Assembly (NCBI RefSeq): GCF_007655135.1 | Contig: NC_045130.1 | Span: forward strand, 19,783,363-19,847,362 | Direction: 5' to 3' | From: Punica granatum | Taxonomy: Eukaryota > Streptophyta > Magnoliopsida > Myrtales > Lythraceae | DNA length: 64,000 nucleotides | In this document: positions 34,317 to 45,290 of the stretch, piece after piece | How positions within the stretch are numbered: position 1 is the stretch's first letter | Layout of the letters: every line of letters begins with the position of its first letter | The notes under the pieces: generated by a model | Database searches by the model: none | What the model was told of the DNA's origin: nothing | The model's input: only the letters and a program-made list of their open reading frames with translations | Position numbers and translations under genes: made by a program

Positions 34317-34333
34317 AATTTCTTTTTCTATAA

Positions 34334-34517
34334 GTTTTTTTTTGAGTAACCAGGGGTGTCTAAGTTTCGCCCGACTAATTTCTGAGGTTCAGTGAACTTC
34401 CGGCGACGCAAAGAGTGGGTAATCAAGTCAAATGTGCTCCGATGATTTCAAGGGGTTTCAAACCTAAGATCGGGTGGATACTTGAACTCCTCCTTAACCA
34501 TTGGCCAAATCCCTTGG
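34334..34517 (-). repeat. tRNA-derived SINE, family 3
   Basis: Minus-strand order: box A-like CCAATGGTTAAGGAGGAG, box B-like TTAGGTTTGAAACCCC, body, then an A9 tail (T run about 34335-34343). Flanks AATTTCTTTTTCTAT (about 34317) and AATTTTCCTTCTCTAT (34518-34533) look like a diverged target duplication. It differs in body from families 1 and 2. Confidence 0.65.
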
Positions 34518-34533
34518 AATTTTCCTTCTCTAT

Positions 34534-35354
34534 TTGTTTGCTGGATACGAACTTCCAAATTCCTCCCCAAGATACCCAAAATGTCACTAACCATGGGGCA
34601 GAGCGCAGGAGAGCAGCTATCTCCACGAATAATAAGCCTGTAAGGGTCCAACCATCAGCAACCTATCGATCATGTGTGTTCCTACTCGAGAGCGGACCTC
34701 AAAGTTCAGCTATTATGTAAGAACATAACCCAGACTCTACATGAATTCATAAAACCAATTACTATGTCAGTCCCAAATGATGCCGCCTGAGATCAGCCGA
34801 CACGTGATTTCCTCGAGCTGCTCCATTGGTGTTTGGCCTAAGCTATTGCTCATACGAAAAATACTTAGATGAGTGTCACATAGATTTCAAATCTATGTAA
34901 CTATCCTTTTTCGGGAAAAAATAAAAAACGAAATAGTTTTCAAATCAGAAATAAATTTTTACTATTTTTGGGTGTGTTATATAGATTTCAAATCTATATG
35001 TCATTAATGTAAGTATTTCTCTTGCTCATACAACTTGGATTTTCTTTTTCTTTTCCATTTAAATGATGGATAACAATAAAAGAAGTGGTCGGTACCAACA
35101 TAGTTTGATTCAAATGGTTTAGAACTTACTTTTAAATCTTAAATTTGAGTTTGTAAATGAAAAAAAAAAATTATGCTGGAAAAATATTAATGCTTAATGA
35201 GTCGATTTGGTTCAAATTGAATTAGTTGTACTCGCCCATTGAACATTTTGGATATGAAGATGCATGTCGAAATGAAGAAGCCCCTAGTTTGGTGAAAAAA
35301 AGCCGAACGATAGTATTACTAACCCGGGGGCGAATATTATCGGCCTTTAGCCTA
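34534..35354. other. Upstream flank of the UGT relic
   Basis: No coding region recognised. Near 34880-35000 a short segment with ATAGATTTCAAATCTAT occurs twice. The last few hundred bases before 35355 may be the old UGT promoter, but no TATA box is clear. Confidence 0.3.
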
Positions 35355-35383
35355 ATGGGGAAAGCCCAGTTGGCATTCATCTC

Positions 35384-35562
35384 TATTAAATTTCCATTGA
35401 GTTTATACGGGCTCAGGCCCATTTCCACTTAAAAGCTCAAGCTTATATGGGCTCGAACCATATCCACTTAAAAGCTCAAACTTATAAGTGGTAGTACTCA
35501 AGTCTCATATAAACCAATGGATTTTGATACATCTTTTCTATGTGGGATTAATATCCTCAACA
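35384..35562 (-). repeat. TRIM solo LTR inserted in UGT codon 10
   Basis: On the minus strand it runs TGTTGAGGATATTAATCCC ... AATTTAATA, matching the LTRs of the TRIM at 62774 and the copy at 43542. A perfect 5-bp target duplication, ATCTC, lies at 35379-35383 and 35563-35567; removing it restores the UGT reading frame across the junction. It is 179 bp instead of 140 because a segment with CCACTTAAAAGCTCAA is present twice. No internal region remains, so it is a solo LTR. Confidence 0.88.
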
Positions 35563-36160
35563 ATCTCAAACCCCGCAGTCGGAAACCTCGTCCCCATCGT
35601 CGAGTTCGCCGTCCGCCTCACCAGCCGAGACTGCTGATTGTCTGCTGCCATACTCATCATCATCCTGCCCTAGCTTCCCATAGTCTCCGCCTATGTACAA
35701 TCACGCACCGCCACTGCTATACCCGGCGTCCGCTTCGTCCACCTCCTCGCAGTGGACCCGCTAACGCCGGACCAGTTCCAGTCATCCATTGGCTACACTA
35801 CATCTCCGTGTACATACAGAAGCACAAGCCCCTCATGAAGCAGGCCCTGGCGAATCTCGAGGCTGAGTCACCCCGAGTCGCCGCCTTGTTCGTGGACATG
35901 TTCTGTACTCCCCTCGCCGATGTAGCTGATGAGCTCAGCATCCCCTGCTACCTCTTCTTCGCTTCTCCGGCAAGTTTTCTCGGGTTCATGGTCCACTTGT
36001 CGGAGTCGGAGGGCCAGACGGGGTCCGAGTCGGGGCAGTTGGCCTATGACACTGAGTTGTTAATCCCGGGTTTCGTCAACAAAGAGCCTAAGGGAGTTTT
36101 GTCGTTGGCTGTTCTTACGGGTAGAGATGGGCACACCTGGCTCATCCACCATGCTCGCAG

Positions 36161-36315
36161 GTATATGTCCTGTCCTACAGAATCTCTTTTATCCTCTCCT
36201 TATAGGGGCTACTTATGAAATCAGGACTCTTTTGTGGTCGGGGGAGGGATCGAATCCGAGAATATCCGAAATTTTGGGAGGATTGCTAATGTTTTAATTA
36301 TGATCTCTGGTGCAG
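36161..36315 (+). other. Intron of the UGT pseudogene
   Basis: The 155-bp intron starts GTATATG and ends CTCTGGTGCAG, splitting an Arg codon (AG|A) between HHAR and YREL. The position matches a region where many plant UGTs carry their single intron. The predicted frames on both sides join in phase. Confidence 0.75.
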
Positions 36316-37111
36316 ATACAGAGAGCTGGAGGGTATTGTCATAAATACATTCCAAGAACTTGAACACTTTGCGCTCAGCTCATTGTCGAGGAGCCTATCT
36401 CTGCCGGTATATGCAGTCGGGCCGATTCTCGACCTCAATGGATCAGTCTAGTAGCACCCGAGCCGGGCCCAACAAGTGGCGATAATGTAGTGGCTTGACC
36501 AGCAGCCACCGTCAAGGGTTGTGTTCCTGTGCTTCGGGAGCATGGGGAGCCTCAATGCGCTGCTGGTGAGAGAGATTGTAGCCGGACTGGAACAGTCAGG
36601 GCAGCGGTTCTTATGGTCCTTGCGAGAACCACCAAAAGGCAAAATCGACCTTCCAACCGATTACTGGAACTTCAATGATGTATTATCTAAGGACTTCCTA
36701 GAGCAGACTGCTGAGATCAGTCTAGTGTGTGGCTGGGTCCCGCAGGTGACAGTATTGGTACATCCGGCAATTGGAGGGTTCATCTCCCATTGCGGCTAGA
36801 ACTCGATTCTCGAGAGTCTGTGGCACAGGGTCCCATTTGCCACGTGGCCAGTCTACGCGGAGCAGCAAATGAATGCGTTTGAGATGGTGAGGGGACTAAG
36901 ATTAGCAGTAGAGATTAGGTTGGATTACAGGGAGGGCAGCGATCTGGTGCGAGCCGAGGAGGTAGAGAGAGGGGTTCGGGCTCTGATGGAAGGTGATGGT
37001 GATGTGAGAAGAAAGGTCAAGGAGATGAGCGAAATGAGCCAGACGACTCCCGATGGATCATTGGGCCGTTTGATTGAGCATGTCATGTCTTCCATGGAGA
37101 ATCTTGTTTGA

Positions 37112-38054
37112 ATCTGGTAACTATAATACATGGGCTGAATGTTGTTTGAATCGGATATCATAGCACGTGGAATCAATAAATAATGCATGATCTGACGATA
37201 AAATGGTTCCAGACATTTATGGGCTGAGCGGAAGACCAGTACAGCTGATGCTATGCAGAAAATACTCGACATCACCATCCAGATATGTAATGATACAGTG
37301 GTGCTGTCATCCTTGAAAGCAATTGGACCGATCAAGCGGCCTCTCTACTCGATACAAGGAATCTTGAAAGTGGAAAAAAAGGGGGAAAACTCAATTTAAA
37401 TGCGCACATGGATAATCTGCTGGTAACAACATGCTATAATTCAAGAAGGCACACACCCATGGAAAAGATCACATTGAACCACCAATGTGCTGAATTTCTT
37501 GTTAGAGAGGTCGTCTAGGTGGATAGGCAATACCATAGCAAGACTGCAGCATTCAGTCCTCGAGTAAACAGAAAATCCATCAAAATGTCAAGGATGGACC
37601 ATGAAATAAGATAACCTCTCTCGAAGAAACAATCTGAGGAAAGAAGGGGTGGGAAAAAAAAAGCAGCACATTTTTTACCATAAATTTGTCTCATGCATCT
37701 TTGCCCCTGACATGTTATAAACAGTTCAATTTGCACGGCAACAACGTCCTTATTGGATTCCTACACTATTACGTGATCTAATATAACTTAGGGGGCCAGA
37801 CCGGAGCAAAGACAATTCATGTGCTGAACCTTAAAAGATTTGCCTATCCCAATTTCTTCCTGTTTTAAATATATGAAGGTGAAGATTGGCTCTACATCGA
37901 AATTATTCCTAAGTTGATCATCCTTCCCCTCAAAATATTGATTCATTTGACCAATTGAATGAATTTGTTCAATCTTTTCTTCTAGAACTTTGTGAGTTTG
38001 TAAAGAAACGAGATTGGGCAGAAGAGCTTGCATTTGTCATTCATCTCATCGGTA
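37112..38054. other. Downstream of UGT relic, no gene recognised
   Basis: Minus-strand frames at 36925-37335, 37515-37736 and 37788-38033 have no recognisable motifs; the first is the shadow of the UGT 3' end. Possibly the old UGT 3' flank. No poly(A) signal is asserted. Confidence 0.3.
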
Positions 38055-38205
38055 TGTATAAATCCAGTTTGATCAATAAAAGCAAAACGATATATATGGC
38101 TAAAACTAGGTTGTCCTAAGTATGGTATACAAAGATATATACACAAAATACAATAGGAAGAAAATCTTTCCGTAATACTCTCTCTCAAGTTGGAGAATGA
38201 TGATT

Positions 38206-39470
38206 CTAAATTCCCAACTTTCTGAGGAGAAATTGATCACGTTCAAGTGCCTTAGTAAATATGTCTACCAATTGAAAGCGCGTAGACACATGCGATGTTT
38301 CAATAGCTCCAAAGCGTAGATGTTGCTTAATGAAGTGGCAATCTTTTTCAATGTACTTGGTGCATTCATGGAAAACCGGATTAGAGGCAATGTGAAGAGC
38401 CGCTTGATTATCACAAAACAAATGCATGGGACTTGCATGATAAATGCCAAGAGATCCGAGGAGAGAGCGGAGTCATAAGAGTTTACTAATAGTTGCAGTC
38501 ATGGCCCGGTATTCGGCTTCAGCGGAGGATCTGGAAACCGTCGCTTGCTTCTTGGTCTTCCAAGAGATGGGACTACCGCCCAAAGTAATTAAATATCTAG
38601 TCAAGAACTATCTAGTCATAGGATAACTAGCCCATTCCGCATCACAATAAGCCGTTAAAGATAGAGAGGTTGGTTGGAGAAAAATCCCTTGTCTCGGAGA
38701 TTACTTGAGATAGCGGAGCACTCGTATGGCAGCATTTCAATGGCCATGGCGAGGATCCTATAAGAATTCTAATAAGACATGAACAGGATAACTGAGTTTT
38801 AGCCTAGTGATGGTGATATACATGAGACGACCAATACGACGACGATACTATCTCGGATTAGGAATGGGATCGCCACTGCCCTGAGATAACCGATGTTATT
38901 GTTTCATAGGAAAATAAGCAGGCCGAGAACCCAACATACTAGCCTCAGTAAGAATATCTAGAGTGTACTTCCGATGATTGAGAAAAAGGCTTGAACAGCT
39001 TCGAATAATCTCTATCCCTAGGAAGTATGATAATGGTCCAAGTTCTTTAATGCGAAAGCACTAGTGAATTTTTTTTGCCATGAGTTGAGCTTTATAACGT
39101 TCCACAGTACCATCCGCTCGTCTTTTAATATTTAAAACTCATTTACATCCAATGGGTTTGTCCCCGGATAGGAACGATTGAACAACCCAAGTGTCGTTAT
39201 CCTCAAGAGCACGAATTTCATTTGCCATAGCGAGGCGCCATCATGGATCCTTAGCAGCTTTTGAATAAGTCCTTGGTGTGTCGGAATCAACAGTGGCAAG
39301 AAATGACAATTGTGTGGCATCAATATCCGAATAAGTAAGATAATGCTCTAGAGAATGAGACGTACCTGAAGAGTGCGATGGGGCGGGTGATGGGATGGGA
39401 GGGAAGGGGGGGAGTCAAAACAACGAACAGTGTGAGAGACAAAATCATTGAGCCAACTCGGTGTACGAAT
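38206..39470 (-). pseudogene. Copia RT and RNase H remnant
   Basis: The minus strand encodes the RNase H end ([33 protein letters not shown]) and, in several frames further upstream, RT pieces including LGTNPLDVNEF-like and PSPY-type segments at 39132-39323. The YVDD box could not be read intact. Decayed by stops and shifts, so boundaries of individual domains are approximate. Confidence 0.65.
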
Positions 39471-39472
39471 AT

Positions 39473-41028
39473 TCAGTGGAGCCTTAGAACGAGCGATGCT
39501 TTCCGCTGGTGGCTCAAAAGAAACAGTCGGTCAGTAGAAGGCCGAGCAAGTGTCAAGTCGGGTATATAATCAGTCGGATCTGATGAAGAAGAGGAGATGA
39601 GCTCAGTAGAAGGCTGGGCTAGAGTAGGCCCAATTGCTATTAGGTCGGACGGAATAGTAGAAGGAGTGGGTGAAGCAGATAGAAAAGGCTGGGTGGGCTC
39701 AACTAAGGGAAGTTGGGCCGGACGAAGCCCAATTTCGGGTATGGGTACATCTGGACTAGGCTCAGCCGAACTGGAGGGCATGTCTTGAGCTGGATTTGAG
39801 CCGAATGGGCTGAATAACTCTCCCTCAATTGCTGGGCTTAAAGTATCTAAGACATGGATACTGGTATTGGTCGGATCAATTGGTTGCTCCCTGTTGAATG
39901 GAAAATCAATCTCGTAAAAGTGAACATCCCCAGAAACAAAAACCTCATGATTCTCCAAGTCATAAACTCGCCAACCTTTCTTTCCAAAAGGATATCCAAC
40001 AAAGATGCACTTTCTTGAATGTGGCCCAAACTTATCCTTGAAACGAGGATTATGATGTACATAACAAAGACATCCAAAAACACGAATATGTTGATAATCC
40101 GGTTTCTTACGGAAAAACAATTCAAATGGTGTCTTGCCTTATAGGATTCTTGAAGATGTGAGATAGTGAGATGTATTGTAGCGGAATTACACTCCCCAAA
40201 AAATCAATTGCAAGAGAGGCTTGAAACATTAGAGCCCGAGCTACATTAAGGATGTGACGGTGCTTACGTTCGACTCGCCTGTTTTGTTGAGGCATGTCGA
40301 TACACGAAGTTTGATAGATGATTCCATTGTTGGAAAAGTAGTCTTGAACGACTCAAGTCATGAATTCCGATCCATTGTGACTTTGCGCTGTTTGCATTGT
40401 TCGGTCGAATTGATTCTTAACCAACTTGCAGAAACTGATTAGGAAATCTTGTGCCTCTGACTTATCTTGTAGAAGATAAATCCACACACCGCGGCTATAG
40501 TCATCCACAATTGATAAGAAATACTGAGCAATAATGATGGATGAAACCTTATAAGGTCCACATACACAATGTACAAATTGGAATGGAAAAGAAGCTTTAA
40601 TTGAACTTATTTGAAAATTGGAGTCCGTCTGTTTTGCTCTGTAACGTAGTCACAAGACACATTATTATCTAAACGATGCATAAAAATGGAATTATTCTCG
40701 AACTGAATGCGATAAGAAGGATGTCTCAACTGCTTGTGCCAAATTCTTTAGTATTTGCTTTCATTGCCCATGTTCTCTGAAATTATGAAGACATTCCTCG
40801 TAGAAGCCAGAACCCCCTGTGAAGTTCACCCGCTCCAATCGTACTCCCCGAGGTGTGGTCATGAATCAAACATAGACCGGACATGTAGTATACACTACAA
40901 TTAAGTTCCCGAAATAATTGCGCTACGAACAATAAGTTACAATTAAAATCCTGCACGGAAAGAACATTATGAAGAATTGAGACTTTCCCAATAAAAGTGG
41001 CTCTCGTTGTTCCATTCAAAACATGCAT
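39473..41028 (-). pseudogene. Copia integrase remnant
   Basis: Frame 40120-39473 carries the IN C-terminal/GKPW-like region (HIRVFGCLCYVHHNPRFKDKFG, CIFVGYPFGKKGWRVYDL, VFVSGDVHFYE) followed by a Pro/Ser-rich linker. The core between 40140 and 40780 is present only in broken frames. 41028-40783 holds the segment after the protease (VLSVQDFNCNLLFVAQLFRELNC). No intact DDE triad could be read. Confidence 0.7.
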
Positions 41029-41068
41029 AATTGGACCATTATCAATGGGAGTAATATAAAAAAGATTA

Positions 41069-41413
41069 GGGGTATTTACCTAAAATGGCTCATGGTTTGC
41101 CCGTTTTGTCAAATCTATCATATGTTTTTTTTTGTCAAATCTATCCCATGGTTTACTTTTTGCATCAAATCTATCCTGGCGTTATCTTTTCCGTCGACAT
41201 CTAACGGCCGTGCTGACGTGGCGCCTACGTGGCAAGTGTGGCCCACTATCTCTCCACGTGCCATGTCAGCACGGCCATTAGATGTCGACGGAAAAGGTAA
41301 CGCCGAGATAGATTTGATGTAAAAAGTAAATCATGGGATAGATTTGACAAAAAAAAGCATAGGATAGATTTGACAAAACGGACAAACCATGAGCCATTTT
41401 AGGTAAAAACCCC
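41069..41413. mobile_element. Mutator-like long-TIR MITE in copia protease region
   Basis: A 345-bp near-palindrome. Both ends read ACCTAAAATGGCTCATGGTT inward, preceded by GGGGTATTT on the left and GGGGTTTTT on the right. The arms extend about 150 bases (CGTTTTGTCAAATCTATC, TCCGTCGACATCTAA). A perfect 9-bp target duplication, AAAAGATTA, flanks it at 41060-41068 and 41414-41422. Excision in silico joins the copia pieces on both sides. The element at 61569 is a diverged relative. Confidence 0.9.
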
Positions 41414-42650
41414 AAAAGATTATCCAAACTACCAGTCATATGTTGTGAAGTTCCCGAATCAATGATCCAATCAAGTTTTGAAGTAATGGGCACAAAGTTC
41501 TCACCACTTAGTCGATTAACCTCACTATCATCACGTGAGACCATTGACACGAGTTGTTGTAATTGAGCCTTAGAGAGATGGGCTAATCTGCTGAGGTCTG
41601 CGGGCTGATCCCCATGGGCCTGGGCTTGGGCCGCCATATGGCTTGTTGAATTGTGAGGAGTGAACTGTTGGGCTGTCTGATTGAGCCTCCATTGGCCATG
41701 AGTCGGATGGGCCGAATGCATCTAGGATGGGCCGCCCGAGTGAAAATTGCCAAATTGTCCCGGATTGGAGTACCCGAACTCGAAACCGCCATTTCCATGA
41801 TGCTGTGGAACAGAGGATGAAGAAACCCCAAATTTCCCTCCCGGCCGAGACTGCCCTAACGAATTCCCTTTCAAGTTCTGTTGATTCGATTGATCAGAGC
41901 TCGGATATCCATGAAGCTAGTAGCAGGTGGCTCGATGATAGCCACTCCGTCCACAATAGTCACAGAAAGGTTGACCCCAAAGCTTGAAATCACCTCTGTT
42001 CGAGCTGAAATTACGGTTTTTGCCACCAAAATCATTCACGATTTTGGCTACGAAACCCATCACTTCAGAGCCGGAGTCCTTGCTTTGAGTAATCGATCGT
42101 TGAGCTTCATCGTGTGCGGCCATGGAGTAGGCTCTGTTGACATTCGGCAGAGGATTCATGCTCAAGATTTGTGACCAAATAGTAGAAAATTCGGGATTGA
42201 GCCCAATGAGAAATTGATGAACCTTGTCTTCTCCTTGTGAGTGACGAGTTGAACACCAAAGTTGCAAGTGTAGGCCGGCAAATTGAAGTATAAATCCAAT
42301 TCGTCCCAAAAACTCTTCAATTTCGAGTAATACTATAAAATCGATTTCCTCTCTTGTTTGAGCAAACAAATCTTGGTTTTGAGTTGATGAATTCTTGTTT
42401 CATTTCCTTGCGAGAAATGCTCCTTAAGATCATCCTAGAGAATTTTGGCGTTCTTTGCCCCAGCTATAGAGATCTGCAATTCTTCATCTAAATGGTTAAA
42501 AATCCAGGAAACGAGCATCGAATTGCACATTACCCACTGCTCATGGTAAGGTTCTGCCTCTGCCGACTATGTCACCTTGCCCTTGATAAAGCCGAAAAAT
42601 GCATAAAACAATAACTCTAGTGCAGGCATGCCTGCAACGTATGTTCTCTC
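41414..42650 (-). pseudogene. Copia gag and protease start, broken
   Basis: The minus strand from about 42640 reads YHEQWVMCNSMLVSWIFNHL, KEHFSQGNETRIHQLKT, then HQFLIGLNPEFSTIWSQILS and the zinc knuckle CDYCGRSGYHRATC, then a protease start with DSGTSQHMT near 41460. In-frame stops occur in place of conserved Trp residues (for example at KIL*DDL). The N-terminus and upstream leader are absent. Confidence 0.75.
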
Positions 42651-42750
42651 TCCCTCAGATGGTCTCGGGATTTAAGGAGTTAAGGGATGACAGATGACGC
42701 TCAGTTCAAAATTGGAAGGACGAGATGATAGGTCACGCTCAGTTTAGAGA

Positions 42751-43540
42751 TTAGCAAGACGGAAGCTTGACCAAAAACATGCCGGCAATGAGAAAAGACA
42801 GAGCTTGATGATTGCCCTTAGCAAAACTCACCAGCAACTTGACGGGTCTGTTATGCCTTTCTATCACTCCCATGCAACCACACTTCGCACATTTACCATG
42901 AAGTTGCCACATCCTCAATGTCAGGTTCGATGATCCATTGACTAATAGGCTGCTGCACATACAACTTGCAAACACAGCATATCCATGTGTGACCCCACAA
43001 AGCCTCGAGGAGAAGGCCATGATTTAGTTGGTTGATCATCTTTCTACTATACTATGATCCGATTATCACTGCAGCCGGAGAACCAGATCGATTCTCATCA
43101 TTGTTTAGCGCAAGTGTATTGACTGATGATGTATGCTTCTTCAGTGTGTTGAGAAGTGTGAGCCTTTTCCTAGTGCCGTTTTTCACTCATACTCTAATAA
43201 GGCCATCAGTAAAACCCGTGTGTATAGTCCCAGTATCTGATGTGACAATTGCATTAATGGCATCCTCCTGCGCTTTCAAGGACTCGGAGCACCTTATGCA
43301 ATCCCTTGTGTTCCACATCTTGAAGCTCCAGTCCCACGAGACTGAATACATCAGTCCTTCATGATGGCTCACCGCCACCCCCGATGTAGAATCACAATGC
43401 TTGATCGACAGCCATTTCCTATGCCGCCTGACATTGACATAATTCCCTAGAGAAGCAAAGTGGAGCAGCTGGTCTGTGAAGGTAGTGGAGAGTGTCTTGT
43501 AAGAGGTTGCCGCCTTGACGAGGCTGTGGCAACCACTTCC
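42751..43540 (-). pseudogene. WD40-repeat protein pseudogene (JINGUBANG-like), partial
   Basis: On the minus strand from 43540: VKAATSYKTLSTTFTDQLLHF, VNVRRHRKWLSIKHCDS, then a repeat LMYSVSWDWSFKMWNTRDC, AINAIVTSDTGTIHTGFTDG, LLNTLKKHTSSVNTLAL and, after frame breaks, LLVNGSSNLTLRMWQ and GVIERHNRPVKLLVSF, ending at a stop at 42751-42753. SVSWDxxxKxWxTxD with the KAHxDAINA-type blade is the pattern of plant JINGUBANG-like WD40 proteins, which regulate pollen germination in Arabidopsis. A stop after GLIRV and shifts near 43020-43100 inactivate it. The N-terminal part is lost at the TRIM junction (43541). Confidence 0.75.
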
Positions 43541-43541
43541 C

Positions 43542-44222
43542 TATTGAAATTTCAGTGGGCTTATTCATATTTCCTATTTTCACTTAAAAGTTTAAGCTGA
43601 TAAGTAATATTACCCAAACTTCATATAAACCCATGGATATTCCTGCATTTTTTGCCATGTGGGATTAAATCTCAATTTCGTCCCTCATTTGTAACATGTG
43701 GTCTATTTCTGCTTACACGTTGTCACATGTCCTTAAATACCCTCCCACAACAACTGACCTCGAATTGGGCTCGTCTTCCGTGATTGGGCAATGGGGGACT
43801 TATATGAGGCACACCCTTGGCATTTTTTTGCCTTATGGGATTAATACTCTTAATCGTCGCCCTCACGTGCAACGTATGGTCTATTTTTGTTTACAAGTTG
43901 TCATGTGCCCTTAAATATCCGCCCCAATAACTGACCTCGAGTTAAGCTCATCTTTCGTGCTCATGCGAGGGGGGACTTACACGAGGCGCATTATTGGCTG
44001 CACTTGGACATATTGAGCCTGGCGTGTTGTGGGTGCGCACACGTGTATGGGCGCTTATACGCGTAACATGAGCTCTAAGACCATAATGAAATTCCAATGG
44101 ATTTGGTCAGACTTAGTCAATTTCTACTTAAAGCTCAAGTAGATAAGTGGTGTTACCCAAGCCTTATATAAACTGATGATATTCCTGCATTTTTTTTTCA
44201 TGTGGGATTAATATTCTCAACC
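43542..44222 (-). mobile_element. Tandem TRIM retroelement (LTR-internal-part LTR-internal-LTR)
   Basis: The left LTR (about 43542-43680) and right LTR (about 44095-44222) match the reverse complement of the TRIM LTR at 62774. A decayed primer site GCTCTAAGACCA lies at 44069-44080 (reverse complement of TGGTATCAGAGC with three changes). Between them the internal region occurs twice: TGGTCTATTTyTG, GTTGTCAyrTGyCC and ACTGACCTCGA are seen near 43690-43760 and 43877-43940, separated by a partial LTR (GCATTTTTTTGCCTTATGGGATTAATACTC). This is the form expected from unequal recombination. It abuts the WD40 relic, apparently inserted into it. The TSD is not clear. Confidence 0.75.
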
Positions 44223-44225
44223 AAA

Positions 44226-44603
44226 CACGGATCTTACAATCCTAGTAGATAGTGAAGACCTCATACGTTACTACTAGAGAATGGACTTCGTTGACCAGAG
44301 ACATCGAAAGTAATGGACTTCATTGACCTACCCCGCGGATGTAACGCTTCCGTTGAAAGAGTCAACCGAGGCAGGTCAAATGAGGTTTTGGGGTCTTGAG
44401 ATAGAGAAGACATAGGTAATTCAATGTTACGTCCATAGTTTCCTAAGGGTGGAGGGATAAAGATTAGAGATAAAGAGTGGCTATCGAAGAATTAAGGACG
44501 GTTATATATAATTAGATCATCAAAGGTGTCCAACATCGACTTAGCCTTGTTCACAATGAATTTATTCTTTCAAGATGGAGATTGAAACTAATACTTTTCT
44601 CTC
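44226..44603. other. Intergenic, no gene recognised
   Basis: Contains two near-repeats (GAATGGACTTCGTTGACC and GTAATGGACTTCATTGACC at about 44279 and 44311). No coding sequence recognised; it may be flank of the WD40 relic or of the long-TIR element. Confidence 0.3.
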
Positions 44604-45290
44604 GGTAAAAAGTTTGGGTGGTACAAAACCTTTTTCAGATATTATAGTTTGGTACAAAACTTTTTTTTGTAACAAATGAGTACAAAACTTCCTAAAATAT
44701 TGCAATCAACTATAGTCCATCAGTTGCTCACTGACGTCGTTAGTGATTTCTGACGTAACAAATAACACTATAAAAAAATTCATTTCTCAAATTTGAATTA
44801 TTGTAAAATCAAATCTACATTAAAAAATAATAAAAATAAAGATAAATAAACCTATTCTCTCTCTCCCATCTCTCTCTTTTCTCCCTCCTCAAGGCACCCA
44901 CGGGAAGAGCTCATCACCGAAGCTGTTATCCCTCCTCTCTCCATGGTAGCTAATGTTGCTCTTCATCTCTCCTTCCCTCTCTCGTTTTTTCTTTTGTTTT
45001 TTTATATGTAATTTAGTTTATATATATATATATATATATATTCCTTCCCTGACCCTAGTCTCTCAATCGGGAGTTCTGGGGAGAAGCCCAGAACTCTCGG
45101 TTTGGGTGGGGGCGCACCTCCGATGACCCTACCCTCAACCGAGCTGGAGTCCGTTAGTGGTGCCCTCACCCTCATACAACAAAAAAAAAGAAAAAACAAA
45201 AGGCAGAATGAGAGAATGTGTCCAATAGGGGTTGGTGGAGAGGGGCCACGTCGAGAGAGACAGCGAATAGAGGGAAACCCTCTGTTATAA

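Larger units (their letters stand above)
35355..37111 (+). pseudogene. UDP-glycosyltransferase pseudogene (UGT71-like, plant family 1)
   Basis: The original start is the ATG at 35355 (MGKAQLAFI), cut after 29 bases by a TRIM solo LTR and resumed at 35563 as SNPAVGNLVPIVEFA. Exon 1 continues with FVHLLAVDPLTPDQFQSS, a frame shift near 35795-35805, YISVYIQKHKP, and LFVDMFCTPLADVADELSIP. An intron (GT at 36161, AG at 36314-36315) separates exon 2: YRELEGIVINTFQELE, a linker, [10 protein letters not shown], and the PSPG box [21 protein letters not shown]...NSILESLW (broken at its conserved Trp). In-frame stops lie at 35635, 35671, 36449, 36452, 36488 and 36797. UGTs transfer sugar from UDP-sugars to small molecules in the cytosol; this copy cannot. 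Group assignment is from motif resemblance only. Confidence 0.88.
38055..42650 (-). mobile_element. Dead Ty1/copia retrotransposon (minus)
   Basis: Read from right to left: gag (about 42650-41900, UBN2 region and CDYCGRSGYHRATC zinc knuckle), protease (WIIDSGTSQHMT near 41470), pre-integrase and integrase (41030-40140), the IN C-terminal region (40120-39473, VFGCLCYVHHNPRFKDKFGPHS), RT remnants (39470-38640) and RNase H (38640-38206, [23 protein letters not shown]). A PPT-like AACTTGAGAGAGAG precedes a 123-bp LTR-like segment beginning TATTACGG (38177-38055). The 5' LTR is not found; the right end is truncated near the WD40 relic. Stops and frame breaks are frequent. A Mutator-like MITE splits the protease region. 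Confidence 0.82.

Noticed and set aside
35226..35432. Plus-strand 68-codon frame before the UGT
   Set aside because: It holds the true UGT start only as part of a chance frame running into the TRIM LTR; the real start is the internal ATG at 35355.
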